Below are positions 51,665 through 60,361 of a DNA stretch of 64,000 nucleotides, in pieces. The position numbers and the translations under genes were made by a program. Under the pieces are notes generated by a model. The model searched no databases, had not been told where the DNA came from, and was given only the letters and a program-made list of their open reading frames with translations. The DNA comes from Bacillus sp. NTK071. GTDB taxonomy: Bacteria; Bacillota; Bacilli; Bacillales; Guptibacillaceae. Positions within the stretch are counted from its first letter, which is position 1; each line of letters begins with the position of its first letter. The stretch spans positions 62,001-126,000 of the forward strand of contig NZ_JAFKOI010000007.1 in NCBI RefSeq assembly GCF_017303315.1. Direction: 5' to 3'.

Positions 51665-51693
51665 TTGACCAGCAATTATAAACAAATTACAAT
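51665..51693 (+). promoter_or_regulatory. Promoter of the padR-chrA operon
   Basis: TTGACC (51665-51670) and TACAAT (51688-51693) with a 17-base spacer. The start point falls within the adjacent palindromes. Confidence 0.75.
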
Positions 51694-51694
51694 T

Positions 51695-51724
51695 ATATCG
51701 AAATTCGATATCGATATACGATAT
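51695..51724 (+). promoter_or_regulatory. Two overlapping palindromic operators of the padR-chrA operon
   Basis: ATATCGAA-A-TTCGATAT (51695-51711) and ATATCG-ATATA-CGATAT (51708-51724) are both perfect inverted repeats sharing four bases. They fill the gap between the -10 and the ribosome-binding site (AGGAGG at 51726), ideal for repression, most likely by the PadR protein encoded next. Confidence 0.75.
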
Positions 51725-51739
51725 TAGGAGGATGGTTAT

Positions 51740-52042
51740 TTGGATAATAAAGTACTCCGCAAGCTTTTTCTAGGTTTTATTCAAATCCATATTCTTCATC
51801 ATGCGAAGGAAGAAGCCATTTACGGGTCTTGGATGCTTGAGGAACTCATGGAGCATGGGTATGAAATCAGTGCTGGTACCCTTTATCCTATTCTACACAC
51901 GATGGAAAAGGATGGATTACTTAAGAAAGAGGAAGCAAATGTGAACGGAAAAATACGAAAGTACTATCAAACAACAGATAAAGGGAGTCATGTATTAGAT
52001 GAAGCCAAAACAAAGGCATATGAACTTTTTAAAGAAATATAA
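51740..52042 (+). CDS. PadR-family transcriptional repressor, probable chromate regulator
   Basis: 100 aa. The PadR winged helix is seen as EAIYGSWMLEELMEHGYEIS, AGTLYPILHTMEKDGLLKKE and RKYYQTTDKGSHVLDEAKT. The TTG start lies eight bases after AGGAGG; an ATG at 51733 is in another frame. It is followed 18 bases later by chrA. PadR-type ChrI proteins that respond to chromate are known upstream of chrA in Bacillus cereus strains; by analogy this is an autoregulated chromate-sensing repressor. Confidence 0.9.
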   Translation: MDNKVLRKLFLGFIQIHILHHAKEEAIYGSWMLEELMEHGYEISAGTLYPILHTMEKDGLLKKEEANVNGKIRKYYQTTDKGSHVLDEAKTKAYELFKEI

Positions 52043-52060
52043 AATTAAAGGGAGGAACCA

Positions 52061-53248
52061 ATGTCTAGTAAATACTCAATGAAAACGTTAATCGAAATTT
52101 TCCTAGTATCCTCAAGACTCGGTCTAACATCCTTTGGTGGACCTGTTGCACACCTTGCTTATTTTAAAGAAGAATACATCGATCGTAGAAAATGGCTTGA
52201 TGAGAAAATGTATGCCGATATTATTGCTTTGTGCCAGTTCTTACCTGGCCCAGCAAGTAGCCAAGTGGGTATTGCCATCGGAATGATGAGGGGAGGTATG
52301 CTTGGAGGAATTATATCCTGGTTCGGATTTACGATGCCGTCAATTCTGATTCTTTTGATCTTCGCATTGCTGTATCAAACCTTCTCTCTCGGAGAAGGAA
52401 CATTCATACATAGTTTGAAAATCGTGGCAGCGGCAGTCGTTCTTCATGCGATTATTGGACTAGGGAAGAAACTAACGCCTGACAGAACGAGAATAGCGAT
52501 TGCACTATCTGCTGCATTCATTATGTTACTTTATCCTTCTGCCTGGATGCAGCTGCTCGTTATTTTTGGAGCTGGACTACTCGGATTAAGACTATTTAGC
52601 AATAAAACGGAAACGAATGTTAAACCATTTCCCGTATCGATTTCAAAGAAGACTGGTGTTTTTTCGCTCCTAACGTTAGGATCACTTCTCATAGTATTTC
52701 CAGTTATTAATCGTTTCACCGATCATGAACTGCTCAATTTGTTTGATACGTTCTTCCGAGTTGGTGCGCTCGTATTCGGTGGTGGCCATGTTGTCCTCCC
52801 TATGATTGAACGTGAAATCGTTCCTCAGGGAATGCTAACAGCTGATCAATTTCTTGCGGGGTATGGTATGGCTCAAGCTGTCCCGGGTCCACTGTTTACG
52901 TTTGCTAGCTATATCGGTACGATGCTAGAAGGCGTAATCGGAGCAATTGTCGTTACCATCGCCATTTTTCTACCTTCTTTCTTATTAATAACCGCAGCAC
53001 TTCCTTTTCTAAATGAGCTACGAGAACGAGCAACTTTTCAAAAAATACTAATCGGTGTAAACGCCAGTGTCGTTGGAATCCTGTTAGCAGCCTTCTATGA
53101 TCCTGTTATTAAAAGCTCCATTCTCGCTCCGGAGGATTTCGCTTTAGCTGCCATTCTTTTTGCACTTCTCTCCATCTGGAAATTACCGGCATGGATGATT
53201 GTTGGAATTGGTATTTTAGGTGGATACCTCATTCAGTGGATTAGTTAA
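52061..53248 (+). CDS. chrA: Chromate transporter
   Basis: 395 aa, the long-chain two-domain CHR form. Each half starts with the family motif: LTSFGGPVAHLAYFKEEYID near residue 20 and VFGGGHVVLPMIEREIVPQG near 235, followed by FLPGPASSQVGIAIG and QAVPGPLFTFASYIGTM. It exports chromate, giving chromate resistance. GGGAGGAAC precedes the ATG. It forms an operon with the PadR regulator. Confidence 0.94.
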   Translation: MSSKYSMKTLIEIFLVSSRLGLTSFGGPVAHLAYFKEEYIDRRKWLDEKMYADIIALCQFLPGPASSQVGIAIGMMRGGMLGGIISWFGFTMPSILILLIFALLYQTFSLGEGTFIHSLKIVAAAVVLHAIIGLGKKLTPDRTRIAIALSAAFIMLLYPSAWMQLLVIFGAGLLGLRLFSNKTETNVKPFPVSISKKTGVFSLLTLGSLLIVFPVINRFTDHELLNLFDTFFRVGALVFGGGHVVLPMIEREIVPQGMLTADQFLAGYGMAQAVPGPLFTFASYIGTMLEGVIGAIVVTIAIFLPSFLLITAALPFLNELRERATFQKILIGVNASVVGILLAAFYDPVIKSSILAPEDFALAAILFALLSIWKLPAWMIVGIGILGGYLIQWIS

Positions 53249-53253
53249 CCAAA

Positions 53254-53284
53254 AACGAAGACACCTCAACTCGGTGTCTTCGTT
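53254..53284 (+). terminator. Terminator of the padR-chrA operon
   Basis: ACGAAGACACC and GGTGTCTTCGT form an 11-bp stem followed by TCT; the preceding AAAAA would also allow function on the minus strand. Confidence 0.8.
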
Positions 53285-53304
53285 CTATCATTGATAAGAA
53301 TAAG

Positions 53305-54099
53305 TTAACGATCACTTGGCATTGTTGCATTTTCTTCTATATCGATTTCCCAAGACAGTATCGTTGTACTGTCTCTAACACCATTCTCTTTGATTTCCCA
53401 TAACAACTGCCTGACTCCATCACTAACAGAATTCCCCTTCATACGCTTAGCAACTTCAACTGATGAATGAAAATGCGTATTAGGACATTCAATAAGACCA
53501 TCTGTCGTTAGCAATAGAATCGTCGTACCTTTTCGAAGTTCTTTCGTTCCAGTGCTATAGCAAGGAACAACTGCATCAAACGTGTTCACCTCGCCAATCC
53601 ACTCATAGAAACTACGATGATTCTGTTTGTATTCACCTAATGCTTCAAGCTCAGAATGAATCAAATAAAGAACACAATCACCTACAGAGAACCACCAAAC
53701 ATATTTCGCTTTGCGTACTACGATTAAACATGCTGTCTCCCCAGTTACTTCTTGACACCTTTGTCTAAAATCTTCATGTTGAAAAATAGATAAAATGGTT
53801 TCTTGCAATGCTCTAATCGCATCACCAACCGGTTCTTCAATGATACGTTCAAGAATAAAGCGGTGCTGCTTGAACTCCTTTATGACAAGATCAGCACTCT
53901 CTGCTGTTTTGTGAGCGTCAAGCACCATACTAAGTTCCCAATCATAACCTGTCCAAACTAAACAGCCATCTTCATTTTTATCCTGACCACTTGATGAATT
54001 TCCACCAAATCTTCCTACCCCAACTCTGCCAACCTGACAATAGTTTAATTCATCAATATATGACCGCTCACTACCAACCCAGCTTATCCCACTATTCAT
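53305..54099 (-). CDS. PP2C-type protein phosphatase
   Basis: 264 aa. PP2C motifs are present in order: GQDKNEDGCLV (RxxNED-type), MVLDAHKTAES (variant of DGHGG), GETACLIVV, WWFSVGDCVLYLI, LLLTTDGLIE and GVRDSTTILSW, so all metal-binding Asp positions are kept. The second motif is unusual (DAHKT). It starts with ATGA overlapping the stop of the Nudix gene, so translation is coupled. A cytoplasmic Ser/Thr phosphatase or signalling partner is expected; target unknown. Confidence 0.85.
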   Translation of the reverse strand: MNSGISWVGSERSYIDELNYCQVGRVGVGRFGGNSSSGQDKNEDGCLVWTGYDWELSMVLDAHKTAESADLVIKEFKQHRFILERIIEEPVGDAIRALQETILSIFQHEDFRQRCQEVTGETACLIVVRKAKYVWWFSVGDCVLYLIHSELEALGEYKQNHRSFYEWIGEVNTFDAVVPCYSTGTKELRKGTTILLLTTDGLIECPNTHFHSSVEVAKRMKGNSVSDGVRQLLWEIKENGVRDSTTILSWEIDIEENATMPSDR

Positions 54100-54503
54100 G
54101 CTTCCATCTCCGAGCTATCCATTTCAATAAGAAGAGAAGCAATTGAAGTAGGATAAATGTTTACTTGATCTATAGCAGATATTGGAACCCAGACAGCTTG
54201 ATATGTTCCAGAGGTGCTGCGTGCAAATTCTTCCCCAGCGCCGCTACCAAACTCGCCACATAGCATGTTAGCAGTGAAATAATACTGTTCACCACCATCT
54301 ACGATTGTTGCAAAGAGAGGACCTACTTGGACAGTTACTCCTAGTTCTTCGAAAGCTTCCCTTGCAGCTGTTTGTTGAAATGTTTCTCCATACTCAACTC
54401 CGCCACCAGGCAGAACATAATACGTTTCATTGTTCTTCACTCGTTTAATGAAAGCCACATTTCTATCTTCTATGATAACCACACCTGCTCGAATTCTAGC
54501 CAC
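54096..54503 (-). CDS. Nudix hydrolase
   Basis: 135 aa. The Nudix box is intact: GGGVEYGETFQQTAAREAFE then ELGV (GX5EX7REUXEEXGU). The N-terminal strands read RAGVVIIEDRNVAFIKRVKN. I prefer the GTG at 54503, eight bases after GAAGGGG; the frame also opens at a GTG at 54524 only three bases from AAAGGA. It hydrolyses a nucleoside diphosphate linked to another group; substrate unknown. Coupled to the PP2C gene by a 4-base overlap. Confidence 0.87.
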   Translation of the reverse strand: MARIRAGVVIIEDRNVAFIKRVKNNETYYVLPGGGVEYGETFQQTAAREAFEELGVTVQVGPLFATIVDGGEQYYFTANMLCGEFGSGAGEEFARSTSGTYQAVWVPISAIDQVNIYPTSIASLLIEMDSSEMEA

Positions 54504-54611
54504 AAATCGGACCCCTTCCTGCACTTTCCTTTCTTAATTTCGCAACCATGTGATAGATATCCTTTATGAATCCTCCAAAACAATCATAATTCCTTCATAT
54601 AAATCGAACTG

Positions 54612-54797
54612 TTACTTTATGCTACCTTTGCAATGAATGCATACTTCATAACATTGCTTATCTACTAATTTTTTAAGGTAAAGGTTATCATGCGTGCCTT
54701 CCCTTTCATTAATAGGGGTTGTATGAAACTCGCAGTGATCGCCAGCAAATGTTGTGCGATGAATAACGCGTTTTGAATGATCAATTAAATATTTCAT
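54612..54797 (-). CDS. Small cysteine/histidine-containing protein
   Basis: 61 aa. The ATG follows AAGGAGG at ideal distance, which makes expression likely. Composition is charged with DHCEFHTTP in the middle and CYEVCIHCKGS at the end; the Cys and His residues could bind a metal. Monocistronic between the Nudix and DUF2294 genes. I do not recognise the family. Confidence 0.7.
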   Translation of the reverse strand: MKYLIDHSKRVIHRTTFAGDHCEFHTTPINEREGTHDNLYLKKLVDKQCYEVCIHCKGSIK

Positions 54798-54852
54798 GTT
54801 CTTCCTCCTTATCGTGTTTTTCTCTCTTTTTAAGCAAGAAGTAAATGGGAAT

Positions 54853-54894
54853 AAAAAAAGCCGAAAAAGACCTCACGTAGGTCTTTTTCGGCTT
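54853..54894 (-). terminator. Terminator of the DUF2294 gene
   Basis: AAGCCGAAAAAGACC and GGTCTTTTTCGGCTT form a 15-bp stem followed on the minus strand by more than five T. Confidence 0.92.
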
Positions 54895-54932
54895 ATAACT
54901 GGTTCTATTGCCCAGTGTATTTCCACCTTATA

Positions 54933-55622
54933 TTAATGTGGTTTTATGATAATGGTAATATAGCTTTTATCCAAATTGAAATCCCAATCTACAAAGATAT
55001 CTTGAACTTTGGTAGATAGAATTGATTCGAAATGGTTATCGTGAAGCAATCCTTTTTCAAGACGTCTTTTCGTTAGTTTAAGCTCTTCTTCAAAGCCACC
55101 GCGAATAAGCTCTTTTTCAATTCGGACAAGGATACCGTCACGAAGCACAACGAGGGTTCGTTCATTTAACAAACAAGAATCCACGCTTTCAGGTGCTTTC
55201 TCTGCTAGCTTGCTTACCCGAATGATTTCTTCATGTACTCTTTCTTTACCATGGTACTCACTGAGTCCATTCTCTTCTGTAGTTTGTACATTTTTCATGA
55301 CGCCCAGAATCATACCTGAACGATTTTGTAATGACCAATCATGATAGAACGACTCTATTTCTAGATTTCCCATTACACGAAGTGATGCTTTTATTTCAGG
55401 CAACAATCCTTGCATAAGGAGATCTCGGGTCTCTTCTACCCTCATATCTTCTTTTTGATCCACGAGTACCCGCTCCATTGGCGCAAGAAAATCGCGGAAG
55501 TATATTGTAATATAAGGCTCCTGAATCGACACGTAAACCGACGAAGGACCTTTTCCAAAATTATCTCGTAGCAGTTTACCAACATAACTCGCAATTTCTG
55601 CTTCTGTTGATTTAGGCTCCAA
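54933..55622 (-). CDS. Protein with two DUF2294 (MpsC-like) domains
   Basis: 229 aa. Two related halves: YVGKLLRDNFGKGPSSVYVS ... ITIYFRDFLAPMERVLVDQ (1-105) and RVSKLAEKAPESVDSCLLNE ... TLVVLRDGILVRIEKELIRG (125-200). DUF2294 is also known as MpsC, a soluble partner of an Na+/bicarbonate membrane-potential system in some Firmicutes; no mpsA/mpsB is in the window. The TTG start follows AAAGGGTG. Function in this organism unknown. Confidence 0.8.
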   Translation of the reverse strand: MEPKSTEAEIASYVGKLLRDNFGKGPSSVYVSIQEPYITIYFRDFLAPMERVLVDQKEDMRVEETRDLLMQGLLPEIKASLRVMGNLEIESFYHDWSLQNRSGMILGVMKNVQTTEENGLSEYHGKERVHEEIIRVSKLAEKAPESVDSCLLNERTLVVLRDGILVRIEKELIRGGFEEELKLTKRRLEKGLLHDNHFESILSTKVQDIFVDWDFNLDKSYITIIIKPH

Positions 55623-55759
55623 TGATGTTCACCCTTTATATTAAGACAGGAACTTTTTGTTCCCCATCCAATAGTTATTATAGTAGTCTTTCCTTATTTT
55701 TTAAAGGATAACGCATGAATTTGATATTTCAATTAGATGACAAGAAAGAATTTGCGTTT

Positions 55760-56060
55760 TTTACAATTTTGTTTATTTCTCACAGCATATAATTGCACAA
55801 TCTCATGAGTTTGCTCATGATCAACCGTATAAATATTTTCTATACACGTTATGTATGTATCAATAGTTAGTAATATCAAATCCGAGTACTTCTTTAAATT
55901 CTCGCACAACGGTTTCATGCGATCTTTCACCGACCTTAATCGGTCCACCAAGTGGTCGATAATAATCGCCCATTCACAATGAATGAGGACCATGGTAAGC
56001 TTCCACGAGGATGCTATCTCCTCTTATGAGTAGTCCCAGTGATCTCACCTTTACACTAAT
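55760..56060 (-). pseudogene. Broken Nudix hydrolase gene
   Basis: On the minus strand, from GTG at 56048 the frame reads VRSLGLLIRGDSILVEAYHG, then PHSL, a TGA stop (55974-55976), and continues MGDYYRPLGGPIKVGERSHE, TVVREFKEVLGFDITNY before a second stop near 55862. The next frame then gives DTYITCIENIYTVDHEQTHE and IVQLYAV, as expected after a Nudix box. So the gene has an internal stop and a frameshift, and it lacks the usual C-terminus. The codon where a start should be is ATT (56058-56060). The Nudix box is also altered (KEVLG for KEELG). Confidence 0.75.
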
Positions 56061-56061
56061 C

Positions 56062-56259
56062 TTACTTCCTCTTTTTCTTCTTCCCTTTTTTAGTTAGAAA
56101 TAACCATGCAATCCGCTGAATCACCACGATTAATGCCCCAAGTGACATAATCATACCAGGACGTGCTGATCGATCTTCTTCGAAAAGAAAGATTAGAAGA
56201 ATCGCACTAACGATGATGATTAAGCTTATCGTAAATACCACGTATTTCTTTTTCTTCAT
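56062..56259 (-). CDS. Small two-span membrane protein
   Basis: 65 aa. Two hydrophobic helices (VVFTISLIIIVSAILLIFLF and MIMSLGALIVVIQRIAWLFL) are flanked by lysine-rich ends (MKKKKY, KKGKKKKRK), giving a hairpin with both ends in the cytoplasm. The ATG at 56259 follows GAAGGAGG; the longer frame to 56337 is unlikely. Family not recognised. It lies directly before the broken Nudix gene. Confidence 0.7.
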   Translation of the reverse strand: MKKKKYVVFTISLIIIVSAILLIFLFEEDRSARPGMIMSLGALIVVIQRIAWLFLTKKGKKKKRK

Positions 56260-56320
56260 TTCGATACCTCCTTCGATCGTAAGAGAAATTAGGTTTTCAC
56301 GGATAAAACGGATAAATATT

Positions 56321-56348
56321 AAAAACCAGGGGAGCACTCCCCTGGTTT
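56321..56348 (-). terminator. Terminator of the aldo/keto reductase gene
   Basis: AAACCAGGGGAG and CTCCCCTGGTTT pair (four-base loop) and the minus strand continues TT. It lies ten bases after the stop codon. Confidence 0.88.
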
Positions 56349-56358
56349 ACTAACCAAT

Positions 56359-57291
56359 TTACCTAAAAATGCTGTCGATGCGTTGGATTTCTTCTCCAGT
56401 AAGTCTCACATCAAGCGTTTTTAAGTTATCCACGACTTGCTCCTGACGCTTCGCCCCTGGTATTAGTACATCAATGCTATCTCTCGTTAAATACCATGCA
56501 AGGACCACATGCGCAACATCTACGCCTTTTGCATTTGCAATCTGACGAACCTGGTCAACTTTCTTCAAATTCGCTTTAAATGTTTCACCCTGGAATAGAG
56601 GATTCTCTGAACGAAAATCATCAAATGTTGTATTCTCATCATACTTACCAGCAAGAAGTCCTGATGCAAGTGGAAAGTAAGGAATGAACGAGATGCCCTG
56701 CTCTGCTGTATATGGGAGGAGGTCTTGTTCAGCTTCGCGTTTAAAGAGATTATAATGACTTTGTAGCACATCAACATAACCATCTTGGTTCGCTTCTTTT
56801 AACTGATCCAAGTCAAAATTAGACACGCCAATCGATTTGATTTTTCCTTCATCCTTTAGGTCCTTGAGTGCCCCAACTGCTTCTACTTTCGGAGTATCTT
56901 CGTCAGGAAAATGAATATAGAATAGATCAATATAATCTGTTTGAAGACGCTGCAAACTGTTCTCAACAGACTGCTTCAGAAATGAAGGAGAATTATTATA
57001 AACGACTTTCTCTCCTTTAAATTCGTGTGCTCCTTTCGTTGCTAGCACAATGTCGTCGCGACTTCCTCTTTCCTTAATAACTTGACCAACTAGCTCTTCA
57101 GATCGCTCAGGTCCATAAATATAAGCGGTATCGAGTAAATTAATCCCATTATCAAGTGCTGCGCGAACCAAATCTTTCCCTGTCTCTTCATTTAAATTCG
57201 GATAGATATTATGTCCACCCACTGCATTCGTTCCAAGACCAATCGGATTAGCTTGCAAACCTGATTTCCCTATTTTCACTTTTCCCAACAT
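56359..57291 (-). CDS. Aldo/keto reductase
   Basis: 310 aa, a complete (beta/alpha)8 NADPH-dependent reductase. The catalytic tetrad is in [20 protein letters not shown] (Asp, Tyr), LATKGAHEF (Lys) and [13 protein letters not shown] (His). Cofactor contacts are in [13 protein letters not shown]. Most similar in layout to Bacillus YccK/IolS-type enzymes of the AKR11 group. AGAAAGGA precedes the ATG. Carbonyl substrate unknown; detoxification is common for the family. Confidence 0.9.
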   Translation of the reverse strand: MLGKVKIGKSGLQANPIGLGTNAVGGHNIYPNLNEETGKDLVRAALDNGINLLDTAYIYGPERSEELVGQVIKERGSRDDIVLATKGAHEFKGEKVVYNNSPSFLKQSVENSLQRLQTDYIDLFYIHFPDEDTPKVEAVGALKDLKDEGKIKSIGVSNFDLDQLKEANQDGYVDVLQSHYNLFKREAEQDLLPYTAEQGISFIPYFPLASGLLAGKYDENTTFDDFRSENPLFQGETFKANLKKVDQVRQIANAKGVDVAHVVLAWYLTRDSIDVLIPGAKRQEQVVDNLKTLDVRLTGEEIQRIDSIFR

Positions 57292-57359
57292 GATTCATCC
57301 TTTCTCTATTCGAAGCTTCCGAAAGTACATTACCACTTCTACCCAATTGGAAAACATCG

Positions 57360-58373
57360 TTATGCGTTTTCCAACTTCATCATTACACTGTCGAAAGAAA
57401 TGTCAGCCATTAGTTCCTTATTTATCAAGCGGTTACGAATACCCTGTAAAGCCTTTTCGTCTTTCTCTTTCATGAATGCCACGTTAAATTTCTTATGGAA
57501 AACGGTATATAATTCAAAATCTCTTAACCTTAGAAAAAAGGGTATTGTCCTTAGCCACTCGTTCGAGATCGTCGCCTCTTTTCGATAACCTTTTAAAAAT
57601 GAATATAGAAAATTTGTGGCAAAAGCAGATCTAACCTGAAGTGATTCATTCCCACACTTACCCCAAACAGCATAATAGACCGGAATTGCCAGATCACTAC
57701 TATAATAGTGGTAGATACTATCATCAAAATCAAAGAGATGAATTTCTCTACCATCATAAAAAAAGTTACCCTGATGAACGTCAGAGTGAATCAGGCCAAA
57801 CGTTTTACCCGTTTCATGAAAAGACTTAATTTCTTCAACTAGTCTCTCCCCCGATGTAATGATACTCTCGTCATCACTGCTTGTCAGATAGTGCTCAAAC
57901 CGTAGTAAATCTCCCTGATCCCATCTACCACGCTTTCCTTTGGCAGGTTGATAGTTCATTGAAATGCTGTGCATCTTACCAACTTCTCTGCCCCATGCTT
58001 CGAACAATTCAGGACCAAACGCTAAGTCATCGGTTTTCACTATGTAGCCTGGAGCCTTATCAAAGAGGCATGCATAAAATGAACCCTGTTCTAATGGAAT
58101 CGTCTCGACCCTTTGTCCGAAACTTGAGCATGAGACATTCACACCCTGCCTGTGCAACTCATTAATCCAGTCCAGTTCAGCCTGAATCTCCTCAATCGAA
58201 CGATGTGAGCTATGCGTTAGTCGTAGAATCCAAGTTTGATTCCCCTGTTTTACTTCATAAACATAGTTTTCAAAATCACCGAGCTTCTTTTTCTCATCCG
58301 CATGGATACCAAACCGTTTAATGACATCTTCAAGAATTGCCTCTGAGAATAAGTTATCAATCCAAGCTTCCAT
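57360..58373 (-). CDS. Phosphotransferase of the APH (aminoglycoside phosphotransferase-like) family
   Basis: 337 aa. The kinase-like fold shows an N-lobe (NYVYEVKQGNQTWILRLTHS), the Brenner motif GLIHSDVHQGNFFYDG with catalytic Asp, and the metal-binding IHLFDFDDSIYHYY. The family includes choline, homoserine, fructosamine and SrkA-type protein kinases besides antibiotic enzymes; SrkA-like proteins are the nearest in appearance. No resistance context is present. Monocistronic between the aldo/keto reductase and the ribose operon. Confidence 0.85.
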   Translation of the reverse strand: MEAWIDNLFSEAILEDVIKRFGIHADEKKKLGDFENYVYEVKQGNQTWILRLTHSSHRSIEEIQAELDWINELHRQGVNVSCSSFGQRVETIPLEQGSFYACLFDKAPGYIVKTDDLAFGPELFEAWGREVGKMHSISMNYQPAKGKRGRWDQGDLLRFEHYLTSSDDESIITSGERLVEEIKSFHETGKTFGLIHSDVHQGNFFYDGREIHLFDFDDSIYHYYSSDLAIPVYYAVWGKCGNESLQVRSAFATNFLYSFLKGYRKEATISNEWLRTIPFFLRLRDFELYTVFHKKFNVAFMKEKDEKALQGIRNRLINKELMADISFDSVMMKLENA

Positions 58374-58444
58374 CTCAGCACCATCCTAATTGTTGTATTT
58401 AACTAGAAGGTTCGACCTTTCTCATCAATTTCCTTTTAAACGAC

Positions 58445-58470
58445 AAAACGCCCCCGATTGTCGAGGGCGC
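58445..58470 (-). terminator. Terminator of the rbs operon
   Basis: GCGCCCTCGA and TCGGGGGCG pair around CAA, followed on the minus strand by TTTTG. Confidence 0.85.
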
Positions 58471-58476
58471 TATTCG

Positions 58477-59400
58477 TTATTCTGTTTCTTCCGTCACTAG
58501 CTTCAATGGAACAGGAATCGTTTCTTTTACTTCATTTCCTTTTAGAACATCAACACCAGCTTGAACAGCAAGTGATCCAATTTCGTCAGGCTGTTGAGCA
58601 ACAGTTGCTGAAAGTTTTCCATCATTGATGCTATTGATTGCATCTTCGTTACCGTCAAACCCTACTACGAGGACATCTTTTCCTGAGCTTTGAATGGCTT
58701 GTATTGCACCAAGCGCCATCTCGTCATTGTGAGCGAAAACCGCCTCGATATCAGGATTACCCTGAAGTAAGTTCTCCATCGTATTCAGACCTTCTGTCCG
58801 ATCAAAGTTGGCTGTTTGTTTTGCCACAACATCAAGCTTTTCATCAGCTATATTATGAAACCCTTTCCCACGTTCACGAGTTGCGGAAGCACCTGGTACA
58901 CCTTCAAGTTCAGCTATCTTTGCACCTTCTCCAAGCTGATCGACAAGATACTTGGCAGCCATTTCTCCACCTTTTTCATTATCAGAGGAAACAAGCGTTG
59001 CTACTTCTCCTTTTTCAGCTGAACGGTCTAAAGTTACAACGGGAATACCTAAGCTATTGGCAGATTGAACAGCAGTAGAAATCGCTGCAGAATCAGTCGG
59101 GTTAATCAGTAATACATCAACACCCTGCTGAATGAGATCTTCTACGTCGTTAATTTGCTTTGCTGCATCATTTTGTGCATCTACAACAACGACATCCATT
59201 CCATTTGCTTTCGCTTCAGCTTCTACTCCATCCTTCATTGATACGAAGAAAGGGTTATTTAATGTAGAAACAGATAAGCCAATTTTAATATCTTCTAGGT
59301 CTGTATTTTGACTCGGCTTTGCCCACTCAGGAGGCTGAAGCGAACAAGCCCCTAGCATTAGAAGTGACAAACTGAGCAATAATGGCAATATTTTTTTCAT
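58477..59400 (-). CDS. rbsB: Ribose ABC transporter substrate-binding lipoprotein
   Basis: 307 aa. A lipoprotein signal ends LGAC with Cys19. The periplasmic-binding type 1 fold follows: IGLSVSTLNNPFFVSMKDGV, VDVLLINPTDSAAISTAV, VTLDRSAEKGEVATLVSSDN and VVGFDGNEDAINSINDGKL. AGGAGG precedes the ATG at 59400. Last gene of the rbsRKDACB operon; binds D-ribose for RbsAC import. Confidence 0.95.
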   Translation of the reverse strand: MKKILPLLLSLSLLMLGACSLQPPEWAKPSQNTDLEDIKIGLSVSTLNNPFFVSMKDGVEAEAKANGMDVVVVDAQNDAAKQINDVEDLIQQGVDVLLINPTDSAAISTAVQSANSLGIPVVTLDRSAEKGEVATLVSSDNEKGGEMAAKYLVDQLGEGAKIAELEGVPGASATRERGKGFHNIADEKLDVVAKQTANFDRTEGLNTMENLLQGNPDIEAVFAHNDEMALGAIQAIQSSGKDVLVVGFDGNEDAINSINDGKLSATVAQQPDEIGSLAVQAGVDVLKGNEVKETIPVPLKLVTEETE

Positions 59401-59410
59401 AGTAATCCTC

Positions 59411-60361
59411 CTAAGCTGCTTTTTTACGATCAATCAGTACGGCAATGATGATAACGACACCTTTAACCACCATCTGGAAGAAAGAAGATACGCCGAGTAA
59501 ATTAAGACCGTTATTTAATGTACCAATAATGAGTGCACCAATTAACGTACCAATAATTAACCCACGTCCACCTGAAAGACTCGTTCCACCGAGCACAACT
59601 GCTGCGATAGCATCAAGCTCATAAGACGTACCGGCTGTTGGCTGTGCTGAGTTTAAGCGTGACGTAAGGATCGCACCTGCGAGCGCTGATAATAACCCTG
59701 CTAGTGAATAAATCATTACTTTAATACGCGAGACTTTAATACCTGAAATAAGTGCTGCTTTCTCATTGCCACCGATCGCGTATGTTTTTCTACCGAATGG
59801 AGTTTTGTGCAAGATCACCCATAGAACACCAAACGATAAAAGCATTGTAATGGCTGGAACTGGAATCCCTAGGAAATAACCTCGACCGAAAAGCTGGAAT
59901 GCGTAGCTGTCACCAAGACCCGTGATCGGATTTCCATCAGTGTATACAAGAGTTAGTCCACGAAACATCGTCATTGTAGCGAGAGTTGCAATGAACGGTG
60001 CCATTTTCCCTTTTGTAATCAACAATCCGTTAACCATTCCCATTAGCGCACCAAGAAGGGAACCAATTAGTATTGCTAGAATTGGGTCAATACCAGATAC
60101 CATCATGCCGGCCATTAGCGCGCTGGATAAGGCAAGAATTGATCCAACTGAAAGATCGATCCCCCCAGTTAGAATGACAAACGTCATACCGTATGCAATT
60201 AACGCATTAATTGCCACCTGTCTAAGAAGGTTAAGCAAGTTCAATGGTTCTAAGAAACTAGGATTTAAGATAGAAACGGTGATGACGAGAACCATCAATC
60301 CTAGAAGTGGTCCAAGCTTTTGCATAACATCACCGATGTGATTCGTTTTCATTTTACTCAT
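59411..60361 (-). CDS. rbsC: Ribose ABC transporter permease
   Basis: 316 aa with eight to ten membrane spans. BPD_transp_2 family motifs are GMTFVILTGGIDLSVGSILA and IAAVVLGGTSLSGGRGLIIG. It starts eight bases before the rbsA stop, with GGAGG inside the rbsA end, so the two are coupled. Forms the membrane channel for RbsA-powered ribose uptake. Confidence 0.96.
   Translation of the reverse strand: MSKMKTNHIGDVMQKLGPLLGLMVLVITVSILNPSFLEPLNLLNLLRQVAINALIAYGMTFVILTGGIDLSVGSILALSSALMAGMMVSGIDPILAILIGSLLGALMGMVNGLLITKGKMAPFIATLATMTMFRGLTLVYTDGNPITGLGDSYAFQLFGRGYFLGIPVPAITMLLSFGVLWVILHKTPFGRKTYAIGGNEKAALISGIKVSRIKVMIYSLAGLLSALAGAILTSRLNSAQPTAGTSYELDAIAAVVLGGTSLSGGRGLIIGTLIGALIIGTLNNGLNLLGVSSFFQMVVKGVVIIIAVLIDRKKAA

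Noticed and set aside
55733-55993. 86-codon minus-strand frame as a real gene
   Set aside because: Its N-terminal half is an out-of-frame shadow of a Nudix box; only the second half is coding-like, as the tail of the broken gene.
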